A stretch of DNA of 64,000 nucleotides, taken from Durusdinium trenchii (lineage: Eukaryota > Sar > Dinophyceae > Suessiales > Symbiodiniaceae). The notes beneath the pieces are model-generated. The model saw only the letters and a program-made list of their open reading frames with translations. It ran no database searches and was not told the origin of the DNA. Below are positions 12,301 through 24,300 of this stretch, in pieces. The stretch lies in NCBI GenBank assembly GCA_963970005.1, contig CAXAMN010026384.1, forward strand, positions 181,761 through 245,760, given 5' to 3'. Each line of letters begins with the position of its first letter. Within the stretch, counting starts at the first letter, position 1. The translations under genes were made by a program, and so were the position numbers.

Positions 12301-15300
12301 CTAGATTGCAAGACCCGCGGACTTGGGACCACGGACGAGACATGCGGTCGAAGTGTGAGGCCTCCCTGAGCTGGGATGCCATCGAGTTCTCAAAACTGCC
12401 GAGGGTACTAATCAGCCTCCAGAGAAAATGAAGGTGAAGCAGCAAAGGCAGCAGTGTGTTCATCAGCCCCTCGAGCTCGTTGGCGCTGCACGCTCAGCGC
12501 CCATGTACGAGCACCACGGGAGGCATCGGAGAGCTATCCATCGAGCTCTTGTCTCCAAAACTCCAATATCGATCCACCTCCGTTTACACAACGCATGCCC
12601 ACCATCTTCCCTCTGCAAAATGGTCTTTGAGCATCATGTGTTTTCCGCACGTTTTGTCTTTGTCATTCTGCCTTGATGATTGGTTATTTAAAGGCTTACG
12701 CCTAACAGCCGGGCGCCGGCCCACTTGGGTCTGTGGGGCGTATGCCTATGTTGGCCTTGGTGGGGCCTATATTGAGCAAAGTTAAGCTATTTGGTGCGCA
12801 TCTTGGCCTAGGTTGGGCCAAGTGGGGCCCATGTGGTCTGTGTTGGGCACATCTTGGGCCCATGTTGGCCTACGTGAGGCCTATGTTGGCCGAGGTTGGG
12901 CCTATGTTGGGCCTATGTTGGCGTCTGTTGGCCCCAAGTTGGCCTATGTTGGCCCTATGTTGAGCCATCTTGTGTTGGGGATATGTTGGCTATCTTGGGC
13001 CTATGTTGGGGATATGTTAGGCGATTTATGTTGAAAAAATCTTCCGATACAACTTTTTACGACTTTTCCTGCCCGCAAAGCAAAAGCCCTGCAAAAACCT
13101 ACGTTTTTTGACATCCCCAAGATGAAACTCTCGCCCGCCGAGGGGCCCAAAACCCTGTAAAACACAGTGCTTTATATACCTCACACGCACGAAACACTGT
13201 AAATTACAGGGGCTTCAGTGAGCCGGAAGTGACGAGGGGGTCCGCCCGTTTTGGGACCGAGGGTCGGCGGCAGGGGGCGCGCCCGTATATCCGGCCAGGG
13301 GCCCACGGCACCCCGCCATGGCTGTGTCTTTGACGTAGGCAGTCTCTCTTCTCCAAAGGAGAGAGGGCTGACCGCCCCTCGCCGCCGACCCCTGTGGAAC
13401 TGTGTGTTTTACAGTGTTTTTTGCTTCTTCAATTTTTCCGGGTTTGTGGGTCCAGATGGGTCAACATGGCCCAACATAGGCCCTAATAATGATGGAAATG
13501 CATGCCGCACCGGGGTGCTTCGTCTGCATCGTGGGTGGCTGCTGGGCTAACAACAACAACAACAACCACAACCACAACCACAACCACAACCACAACCACA
13601 ACAACCACAACCACAACCACAACCACAACCACAACCATAACCACAACCACAACCACAACCACAACCACAACCACTACTACCACCTTTGCCACTCCCTTTG
13701 GGTTGGGCCCCTGGCCGGCTGTCGGGCGTAAGCCCTTAAATAACCTTCGGTTACCACCGAAGGCCCTCCGGGCAGGGCACGGGCTTCGTGGCCGGCGTCC
13801 GGATTTCTCCATAAATGGATGCGCGCGTGAGTGTGGGGTTCCAAACAGAAAGTTTCTACAAGATGGCTGAAGCAGCGTCTTACAGTCGTCAGCGGGTTGA
13901 CACCGAGCTCCGGTAGTGATCAAGTGATCGCCGTTTCTTTGCTTTGGACTGATTTCATAAACAAAACTGAACAAGTGATAGATAAACTTTGAAACTGAAG
14001 TCGAGTCATCCCTGTTTGATCCCTGTTTGATCCCTCCCGATTTTGTAGCATATCTCTCATGTGACTCTCGTTGCGGAACCCCGTTAGCGCACCCATGAAC
14101 AAAAGCCAGGCCTTTACCCTTTTTGTAGCACGTAGTCGTGTCATCTTGAGTTAGCCAGAGACATGAAGAAACTGGATCCGTTGATGTTGTGGTTCGAGTT
14201 GGCTATTTATCCAGCCAGAGTAAAGCACAACAAACATGATGGGTCAGCCTGACAATTCTTCTGCAAAATCATGAGCCCATGATTGTGACTGAGTGTGAGG
14301 CCAAGAAAGGTCCTACAAAGTTGGGCGCCAATCTATAAAGTCAGATAACGGCCTGGGGAGCTGGAAGATGAGCACTGGCGACTTTGTAGTACAACTTTAG
14401 TACGCGGAGTATCTGGGAAGCTGGAAGATGAGAACTGGCGACTTTGTAGTACAACTTTAGTACGCGGAGCAATCTGTGGAGCTGGAAGCTGAGAACTGGC
14501 GACTTTGCAGTACAACTTTAGTACGCGGATGAGTCATCTCTCGCGGCTGAGTCATCTCTCGCAGCTGCTCTGGCGCCCCTGCAGCTGAGTCATGTCTCCC
14601 AACCCGGCTCTCTTGAGAGGTTGACACACACACACACAGAGACCCACGCACTGCCTCAACTTACTCGGAGACACACACAGACAGAGACTCATACACACAC
14701 AGACATAGATACACACACAGAGACCCACACACTGCCTCAACTCACTCGACTTAACACTTCACACTGAACACTTAACAGATAACTCACACTCTGACTTCCT
14801 AATTGATGAAAAATGCTTTCGGGCCACTCGTCGTCTAGTTTTCTTTCATACGCTCATCGGTCGATGATCGCGTGGACCCGTTTGGTCCCACCTGGCGCCC
14901 CGTAGGGCCTGAAGCCTCTCTAGTTGAAGGTGCGGTCGAGGAGTCGAGCAAGTGTTGAAGCTCGGGCTTCCTCCTTTTGGTGTGACCGCAACACCAAATA
15001 CAAATTGAAAACTGTCTCAAGCACGGACAGCAATGATCCTCATTGAGGCCAATGCTGTGAAACAGTTGGCAGGCACACCACCTGGTAGGGTGTGCTCGTG
15101 AAATGAAGCTCACTGCACATTGTTCCGCCAAGGGACCAGCTTCTTCCCACCATGACCTGTGTGCCACCTGCAGGTGAGAATTCATGTCCCGTGGCCAGCT
15201 GCCGCACATGATGCGCTTCTTCACAAGCCTGTGGCAGAGGCTGGGGTTGTCAACCAGGATGGTGGTATCCAGTAGACCCTTGCAGCCACTGTCCATGCCA

Positions 15301-18300
15301 GTTGTCGTTGATGGCTGGGTCATGGATGATGTTGCGCACTTTGGGAAGCCACCAGTGGCAGAGCTGAGAACTTGACCTGCTCGTTGGCGTCGTCGTAGGC
15401 CCACCATGTGCCACCGTCCTTGATGGCTGCGCAATAGTGTCCACTTGATGCTTCCGAACCCAAATGGTAGGAGACGCCGAGGACCTGAAATGGGATGTAG
15501 CCAACCTCCAGCTTATTGTCCAGGAAGTATGGTAACCAGACCTTAGAGTCCCATGTCAGCCGAGCATGACTTTTCTGTCCTCTGGAGTCAAAGCGGTCAA
15601 TGTGCAAGCATGTGACGTCTGCTGGTTCTGTGAGAGCGTGTAAGCCGAAGGATGCTAAGCTCCAAGTGGAAACGAGCCCTTGCAAGTCGATTGGCAGGTG
15701 CTCTTTTGATCACTGCAGATGTAAAGGTGCAAGGGGCACCCCTGGGCATTGTGGTCCACCACTTTCAAGGTGCCATCCTCCTCAAGCCGGCTTTCCCAAC
15801 AACAACTGAGGAAAAGAGGATTGGTCTGTTGAAGAAGGTGATGAGCAAAATCAACCACATCATGTTGTCGAAATGGATTTGGCCAATTGGCGAGGAGTGT
15901 GGTCCACTGCCCATCTGACCATAAAAGCATGGATTGCCCTTTGGACACATCTGCCATGTCCCCAAGAACCCTGGAAAGTTGGACCATTGGTCAACCTTCA
16001 AACCTCCAACTTGGTGTGATGGAGCTATCCGGAAGTCATGGCCCTGCAGATTTCCCTTCGGCGCCGCTGTGAACGTAGGCATAGTGTTTTGAAGAGTATC
16101 TAAGTGTTGAGAGTGCATCCATTGCCTAGGATGCCAAACTTGTAGGAGCTGAGGGGTCCAATGTTTTGAAGGCAGGGCCTGATTGACCTGATGAACACCT
16201 TCAAGGTCAGGAGGATGAAGACGGCCCACGTGGCCAGACTTGGGACCCTGGCTAGGTCCAGGAAGGAGCGCAAGCAATGGCCGCCGAGGGACACAGTGAT
16301 GAAGTGGAACTTTGGGTTGATCATGGGGCGCAGGTGCTCAGAAGCGCACCAGCCCCCTAGTGGTCCTTATCATCATCATCATCATCATCATCATCAGCAG
16401 TCACGACACAAAAAATCACTCATTCCTCACAATGTTCCCCTTCAAACTTTTGTTGGACTTTCGCCCTGGCTTCTCCGGAGGGTTGCCTGTGGCCTCGTAG
16501 TGAGGGGTTCTCAAGGTGTGCACAGAGTGCCGAGATTGAATAGTACAGTATGGCCTCTACACTGCTCTTGGAGAACATTTCAAAGAGGACTGCAAAGAGT
16601 TTGCGGCCATTTTCATCACTTCTGCAACAGCTTCAGCAAAGGCGCGGACAATTTTTCTGATCCAATTTCACTTCCTTGCATGCTTGCAATGGGTTTTTGA
16701 TGCTATCTTTCCGTCCTTGTTAATCCAACAACTCGTTGGTTCTGAAAAAGCAAGCCTTGGACGAGCTTGCTGCAGGCAAAAGTGCGTGCAACAGCCTCTT
16801 CCGTATCCTCGTTTGGCTTTGGAGGAACCAATGGGCATGTAGTCCTTTCATGTCCAGAAATGAAGGCTGCGCCAGCTGGGCCCACAGTCGCTTACAACAG
16901 TTTTGCAAGTTTGTGTCTGTCTGTCCCTGAAACTGCGCCCGACTTCTGCCACCCAAGGCATTTGCAAGGCCCCATGTGCATTTTCAAGGCGGGCTACCCA
17001 TAAGGGTGAAGTTAAAGATTGACAAGCAGAAAGGGAAGTAAATCGGTAGAAATAACATGCAGAGAATCTTGGCTTCAGGGCGGCAGGCTTTTCTTTGGAG
17101 GGAGCCCGCTCATCCATTGGTCCGGCAAAAGATCAAAGGGGAGGATGGAGTTTGCATTTTAAGCTGCAACTTGGCACAGACCTAGCTGTTGTGAAGTCGC
17201 TTTGAATCTTTTCGCAACTTAGTTTTTAAGTTCTCCACATTGAAGGGAACAAGATGCGTAATCAGTGCTGTGCCTGCGTGCGCTAGCCTGGCCTTCACGG
17301 TTCTGCGTAGTAGGTTTAGGGAACGAAAGAACGATGTGGTTGGGACGTCAGGTTTAAAACTGCAGCGATACTGTCAGCAGGGTGATGCCTAAATAATCAT
17401 CCTTTCGTGACAGCGACGTTTCGCAGCTTTGCAGAACACGAACACTTTACAGCTATGAGTGATGTTGTCAAACCTTGGTTGCGTGCGAACTTGCGATAAA
17501 TGCGCACGAATTCGCGGACAAGTTGCATAGCAATACTGGCTGTCACGTTTTTGTCAACATCTAAGCCAAACTGCTGTAACTGCTGTGGTCATATGACCTA
17601 AATGTGCGAGGTCCGATCGATGGGCATGTCCTGCAACTCTTGTCGCACCACATTGTTCATGGAGAGGCCACCACATTGTCTATGAAGCTTTTCATGCTGG
17701 CTGCGTTGTTGCAGTCAGCCACCTTTCAGCGCCGCTCTGCCAGGTGGTTGTGCCTGGTGCTTGCTACCTGGAGATGATTTTGGCAGGCTTGAGAACCCAC
17801 CTAGGACCCCAGGAGAGGCATGGAGAAGTGACATGCTGAAAATCAGCAAGATGTGAAATGCAGTGACTCTGCTTACAGGAGGCTTGGTGTATTGAAAACC
17901 TTGGGTTTGCAAAACCCCTAGTCCTGCGACTGTCACAAGATGGCCGACTGGAGGATCGCATTGAACGCATTGAGCATGGTCCTGATGTTTGTTGCGGTTT
18001 TGCATGGTTGTAACCAAGACAGGAGCCTGTGCAGCTACGATTGCTGATTTGGCCAGATGGCCGCTTAGAGGCTCGAACTTGCCCACCCGCAAACTTGTCC
18101 CCTGATCGTTCCGAAGGTCGAAAGCGAAGTGGGGGACGACGAGAGCATCACCACTCATGTGGAGGAACGTCGGGTCGAAAGCTACGAGAAGAATTGTTCA
18201 TTTGCTTGATTTCTTTTCATGGCTAGCTTACTTTGTTTCACATTCCGCCTCGCAGGCAAATTGGATCCAACTCCAAGGTGGGTGGCAGAACAATCAGATT

Positions 18301-21300
18301 GAAAAGGACAAGCATGACTTGGCGAAGCTACGAGAAGAATGTCCTGAAGATGTACCGTTCCAAGCCCGAATCTTCACACTTCACAGCCAGCAGACTAACT
18401 GCACCTGAGTGGTGGCAATTCAGTCTTTAGATTGAAGCAAGGTGGACATTGAGCTCATGTACTCCTTTGGGGTGAAGAGCGGACTGCCACTGCAGCCACG
18501 CTTCCGTTGTGTTCGTCAGGAGAGCTTTGTGGGCCGATTCAGTGGTTAGCCTGGTTATTCTGCAGAAGTGGTGCTCCTACTGATGTAAGTTTCCCTTGTA
18601 ACATACGTAAAACATGGTAAATGATAGTGTATTTGGCATGTCCATGTGCCAAACCCCCAGCAAAATGCACATGTTCAATCATTTGCTGCCCACTTCAGTA
18701 AATGCCTCGCAACAATTCGCAAGATGTAAGTTTTGCATCACCTGTATTTGCCTCCCATTGGAAAAGACAACAGAAAACATCCCTGTTGCTACCGGCTAGG
18801 TGAATTGAGTGTGGTCGAGCACGGAAAAACAGTTTTACTTATTTTTATTTGACGCATTTAGTTAAAGGATTGTCTAAAATGGGTCTTAAACCACTGGTTG
18901 CCAGCGACAGATTTGCAAACTTGTCAAATTATATAACCAGTTTGGAAAACATCGCGGTATAGCCTAGCTGTTTGAAGCGGGAACCCGTTCTATTCAACGT
19001 CAGTGAGCTATAATATGATGATGTGAAGTGCACGCTGTACACTTGAAGCGTTTTCCACTTTTGACCCCCGTCACCGTTCCCTCTTGAGACTGCGAGGGTA
19101 TTCGCCTTGCAAAAGGCTGCGCCGTGCGTTCGCTCCGACGAACGTGTCGTTCTACTTGGTTGGTGGACCTAGGGTGCCAACACTCGCTTTGGATTGGTAG
19201 AGCCACGGCTCTGGGCGACCTTTGCGCCTTCACCAACGAGGTCACTTTCCCATCCACATATAAAAGCCATGAGAAGTCCGGGAATACTCTTATTTGCTTG
19301 GCTGAAAACCTGGACTCTCAATATGTACCTCCCAGAAAAACCTGGCCCAGTGCATCCCAGGCAAACCACTATACAAGCCCTCAGTGACTCGAGCCGGAAG
19401 ATTCCTGACCAGTGGCACGAGCCGTGCGGGGTGACTTCCCCAAACCCACCGGGCAACCACTGGGTCAAACCGTGCGCCCTCTCCCTCGGACCGGGACCGT
19501 CTCACACCGTGGTCAACCGCACGGGTACTGTGTAAGCGGTGGTTGGTGTAAAACGTCTTGGTGGAAGCCACACACTTTACTGTAAATATGGACACAGATA
19601 CCGGCTGTAAGACTTCTTCGGGACCGGACCTGAATCCGTAAAGGTTGTTTTAACGCTTGACATAAACCAGCATAAACATCGACTGGAAAACTTCTTCGGG
19701 GCGGGACTGCGTGACCTGAATCCACACAATTTTGTTATAGAGCTGCACCTCTAAGCTTTATGTTCATTGTTCATCCCATCCTTTTCTGCCACGCTCTTTC
19801 ACTTTCTCTTTCACCTCTCCCGCCTGTCTTTGCTTTACATTTCACCATCATGCAAGCACGCCAGAGCAACTCTACACCTAAACGCTCTTGGGCCGTCCGT
19901 TGTCTAGTTGTTATTGTTGTTCCTTGTTGTTTCTTCAAGCTCCGTTTTTCCAGGATACCGGAGAGCAGGAGCTGACATCGACGTCGCTGTTTAGAACGCC
20001 TGAAGGTTCCCGCCCTTCCACCTTCCGGCTTTTCTACCTTTCGTGTCTCCTGATGATTTTGTGGTTGCTCCTGAAGCCTGGATGAAAACCAAAGGCCAAC
20101 AATGTGAAACATGGAGCATCATGCGCTGATCTGTGCTTGTGAATGTTTCATGATTCGATGCTCGACGGACACTCTCTTGAAACCATTACTTCCAGACCCA
20201 TTTCAGATAACTTTGCGGGAACATTAAAAAAATATAGTATTTTTTTTAAATAAAATGACTCGTGCAGACCTTTGGTGTTTGACATGGCCTTTTACAGTAT
20301 TTATATAACCAAGTTCAGTCAGGATAAAATGAGCGGGTGGACTCTTATAGTCGGTAGCAATGGGGATCAAAAGAACCTTCAAACATAGTTTTGCATGTTA
20401 GACTGTTCCTTTTGTTAGCCTTGCTTTTCGCAAGGATTTTGTAGTTTTTCCTGGTTCCTAGTTTTTCCAGGAACGTTGACCTATATGTTTGTCAAGAGTC
20501 CTGTACACTGTATCGTTTTTTATTTTTGAACTTTAGCTTGCCCTTCTTGATCTTGATGATCTTTTCCAGTATTAATTGGTTGTTTTGTGGTTTTCAGTGT
20601 TTCTCCAACTAAACTGATTTGTTTCGGGCTCATGTCGCAGCTCCTGTTCATCCAACGATCTTGAAATAGTTGCTCCTTTGTTTTGTCACTGCTACCTTTC
20701 CTTCTTTTTTGTTTTCCCCTATTCATTTAGCTCTAGTATTCGTTTGCATGTCTTTTTTTGAGCCCCTTCCTTGGTTAAATTGATTTGCCTAATCTTCTCT
20801 ATTTCAGTCTACGTCTCCTGTACTTCTTGACTTCTTCTTCGCATCATTCATTGTTGTGTATCATTCATTGTTGTGTTGTTCGCCACAAACTGTTCGTATT
20901 CTCAAAAGGCTTCTCATTTAGTCAATTACTTCTTCTTGCTGCTTAGCTCTTTCGATGATTGGATCCCTAGAAGCGAAATACGAACGACATACAATAGAAG
21001 GAGCTCGGCCAGAGAAAACAAGGTTGATTGACCGCTATCATTGCAATATACACCATAACATGTTAATTGCATTGTTTAATTTCAGTTACCATTGTACTTA
21101 AACAGTGGCTCTTCCCTTCTTGGATAGGTTGTTTATTATAGATAAAACCTTTACAGAGCATAGCTTAGATTTCTTAGACACGAACTTCAAAACTTGTGAT
21201 CCTTGCAAAAGAACAGCATGGAACAGCCTTTTGTAGTATAAAGTTTTTGGAAGGCACTGTGCTCATATTAGATGCACTCATACAGTCAAAGTGACGCATG

Positions 21301-24300
21301 AACACAGTGACAAATTGACAATTGCCTTGTAAACTAGAGGATCTGGATAAGTTGGGATGCATTTCGATACAATCAGAATCTGATCAACGATAAGAATTCC
21401 AGAAAGGAACATATATAAAAATAGCCGTGTATGATACAGGGCATGTTAAAACATATTAATTCTTGAATAGTCAATTATATATATAGTTAAAATAAGTATA
21501 TCGTTGTAAAAGAATCGTGCATTGCAACAGACATGTGTGTTTTACTGTGTGTTTGAGCTTATCATATACATACATTAAGCATTGTAAAACACAATGTCCT
21601 GAAGCATCTGAAAGGCTAATTTTACATCATTACCAACACCCACTCTCCTATTCTACAGGTTCAAGTGCAAAAGAAAGAGCCTTCTGGACTTGCAAGACTG
21701 GAAATGGAGCGTGATGGTGCGCACCAAACCAACCCGTTTTGCAGCTTTTCTTCTTCAGATTCGAGGAACCCTCAATACGCGGAGGTACTCAGACGGGATT
21801 TTTGCTTGGACCATCAGTCATTGACAGCTCTTTCCAAGCATTAATGGCCTTGGCGGATCCAGATGTTGGCATTGGCTCCTTGAAGATCCCTTTGTCAATC
21901 AAGAGGCCGATAGTCCGATCCACTTTCAGCTTCAGTGCGGGGTTGGCAAGGTGGTGTTACAGGACTTGCAACTGGTAGTTTGGTAGCGGTAGGTGATGGT
22001 AGTAGTCTAGTCTAGGAGTCGTCGCGTCGTAGTCTAGATCAAGGCGAAAAGGCTTTTCAAACGGTGGATCACTTCTGGGGTGGTGAGAGACGCTCGGCCT
22101 TTTCAATGAAACACATTTTTTTTTCGATCAAGCTTCCGTGAAGATTATGTTTTACTTTCACTGTGTTTGATGGTGTTCTGTATTTAGGCCAGAACCTGTT
22201 TGGAAGATTTTGGAAGAACCTGTTACTGTAAGTAGTTTACTCCGGAGGGCCAAACTCGCAGGCTGCAGCCAACTGGTCGTGCCTACTCCATCGGAATTTG
22301 GTCACACTTCCAGCTCTTGGACTGGACGCCGCATTCAACTGTTTTCAGGCGACTCAACATTGATTAGCTCAAACATGCCTCGAGCTTTTTGGCTCTAAGG
22401 TTTGAAGACTTCTTTCTGAAGCGCATTCTTTTTGGAAGTGTGCTTTTGAGGTCTTGGATGGTGAATGATGCGGGTGAGAGTGTTCTGTACTTTGACTCAG
22501 TGCACTTACAAGAAGTCCGGGATGAGCATTTGCAGAAGGTGCAGCCTTGAAGTGTTTGGCTGCGAACGGACAGTTTATGTGTTTGTTGTTGTCCTTCTCG
22601 TCGTGCGGTTAATTTATTCTTGTTATTTGCTTTGTGTGTCGTATACCTGTGTGCTTCTCATGCCTCTAAGTCAGGTGCTGCAAGCGTCTGGCCGACTTGG
22701 CGCTGAGCAGCAAGCTTTGTACTCGAGCAATTGGCGACAAATGTCTTTCGACCCCGCCGCCTTGACTCGAAATTAATCGAGCTCAGCGACTTCGAGGTTG
22801 CCTTACCCGTGTGCGGACGAGTAGCTACCAAACTTGTGCAGACAAATTGCTGCTAAGGTTGCCCTGCCACGAAGTGCTTATGCTGGTTGGTTGATCTTGG
22901 GCCGATCCCAAGATATAAGGACGGCAGTGTAGACACATTGCCAATGATTTGTAGTAATGAGAGAATCGAAGGAGTATGCCTTTACCGCCGAAAATGACAG
23001 GTTTGTTGAATTCTGTTCTCTGTGAGGAAGTCTGGACTCAAAGAAGCAGGCTGCCTTTGCATAACGTGCACAGCCCATGGCCATGAAGAAGCCGAGCAAG
23101 GAGCAGGTCACGATCATGGCGACTCATGCAACTATCAAGATGAGTCGGTCAGCCCCCGAGCACACAGAAATAAGGTGCTTTTTTCCTGACTCGTTCTTCC
23201 TTGCTTCTTTTTTTTGAATCTTGGATGACTTTTCCTTGGATGTGCGTCAAAGTATTGAGTCCTACCGTTGGTCCAAGGCATTGGAAACCATCCTTCGCAA
23301 AGCCAAGTTGGTGATTTTTGTCGGTGGCCTCGCGCAAGGCGACAGTACAAACTGTCAGAAACATGGCACAGAAGACGTCGATGTGCTGGTGCTGGCTCTG
23401 CACCTTTGTCGCAGCTCTTCAGCACCAGAGCCTGTGAAGACAATGGGGAGCACTTTTACAGAGAAGCCAAGACCATTTTTCTCAATAGCCAGTCTAAACG
23501 CCCTTAGCAGTTGCCAATCTAAAGATGTGTTTTCTGGCGGTTTGACCGCCCATCTTCAAGGTGCTGCTTCCCGCACGTCAACCCGGCTCTTCTTTGTGAC
23601 TTGCGGCGGCTCTGAGCCGATTCATGGAGGGCTCTGGGGCTTTGCGCGGACGGTTCGCTTGGAGGAGCGTTGGCGAAACAGCTTGCACTTTGCACAGTCT
23701 TTTGATTGAAATCTTCCCTTCCCTTTTCGTGCGTGTAACATCTTGTAACACTGTAACCTCAACTATCAATTGATGCCACTAGGCTTCTAGCTTACAGCTG
23801 AAAGGGGAAAACTTTGGTGTTTGTTTCACAGGCATTGTGATAATTGTGGCATATTGTGGGCTGCACGGCTGCGCCCAATGCCCAACCCCTGCGTTTTTGG
23901 CACTGGGTTTTTGGATTTCTTCACTCTTCTGAGATTCCAGCTGCCACGGGTGTAAAACGGCCTGAATGATCAATGGTTCTGGGATGTTCTAGGCCGTACT
24001 TGGTTCTTCTGGGTGGTTGTTGCTGATTATGGTGGTGTGTGGTGGGTCGGCTGCGCGTTGTTTGGCGGCGGCACGTTGGTGGTGACACGGCGTGGCTGGT
24101 GGATAAAACTCGGAATCAGCGACCACGAATCGTTGACCGTGGCTTGTGGGACGTCGTTCGTGGTGGCAGGTTGTTGGTGTTGGTGTTTCCTTTTTTGGTG
24201 ATTGTGGCCGTGGGTCCGTGCTGATTTGTGTTGGGTCGGTCATTTGTGTTGGTGAGTGTTCTTGTTGGTGAATGTTTGTTGTCATTCTTCGCGTTTGTCA

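Larger units (their letters stand above)
5076..12555 (-). mobile_element. Non-LTR retrotransposon LINE A with zinc fingers and a USP-like protease domain (degenerate)
   Basis: A minus-strand LINE of about 7.4 kb lying between two copies of repeat R. In its own 5'-3' order it has an apurinic/apyrimidinic-type endonuclease (12.1-11.3 kb), a reverse transcriptase (11.2-9.3 kb), a C2H2 zinc-finger array (8.95-7.5 kb), a low-complexity linker (7.5-6.7 kb), a ubiquitin-specific-protease-like domain (6.65-5.9 kb) and an acidic C-terminus (5.87-5.41 kb). It ends at a microsatellite. Several frameshifts break the reading frame, so this copy is dead. The gene content after the RT is unusual; see findings. 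Confidence 0.85.

Noticed and set aside
4372..13546. Interpreting the two R copies as LTRs of the element between them
   Set aside because: The inner element is a LINE in gene content, R carries its own microsatellite tail, and the copies differ by an internal 340 bp deletion.
13502..13870. Long Asn-His or Thr open frames over the AACCAC repeat
   Set aside because: Products of translating a microsatellite.
18254..18408. Charged open stretch ([18 protein letters not shown]) as a PKS exon
   Set aside because: No PKS motif; kept only as a remark in the intronic entry.
22060..22085. TTTTCAAACGGTGGATCACTTC resembles the start of 5.8S rRNA
   Set aside because: The match ends after about 20 bases and no further rRNA helices follow; chance or a tiny fragment.
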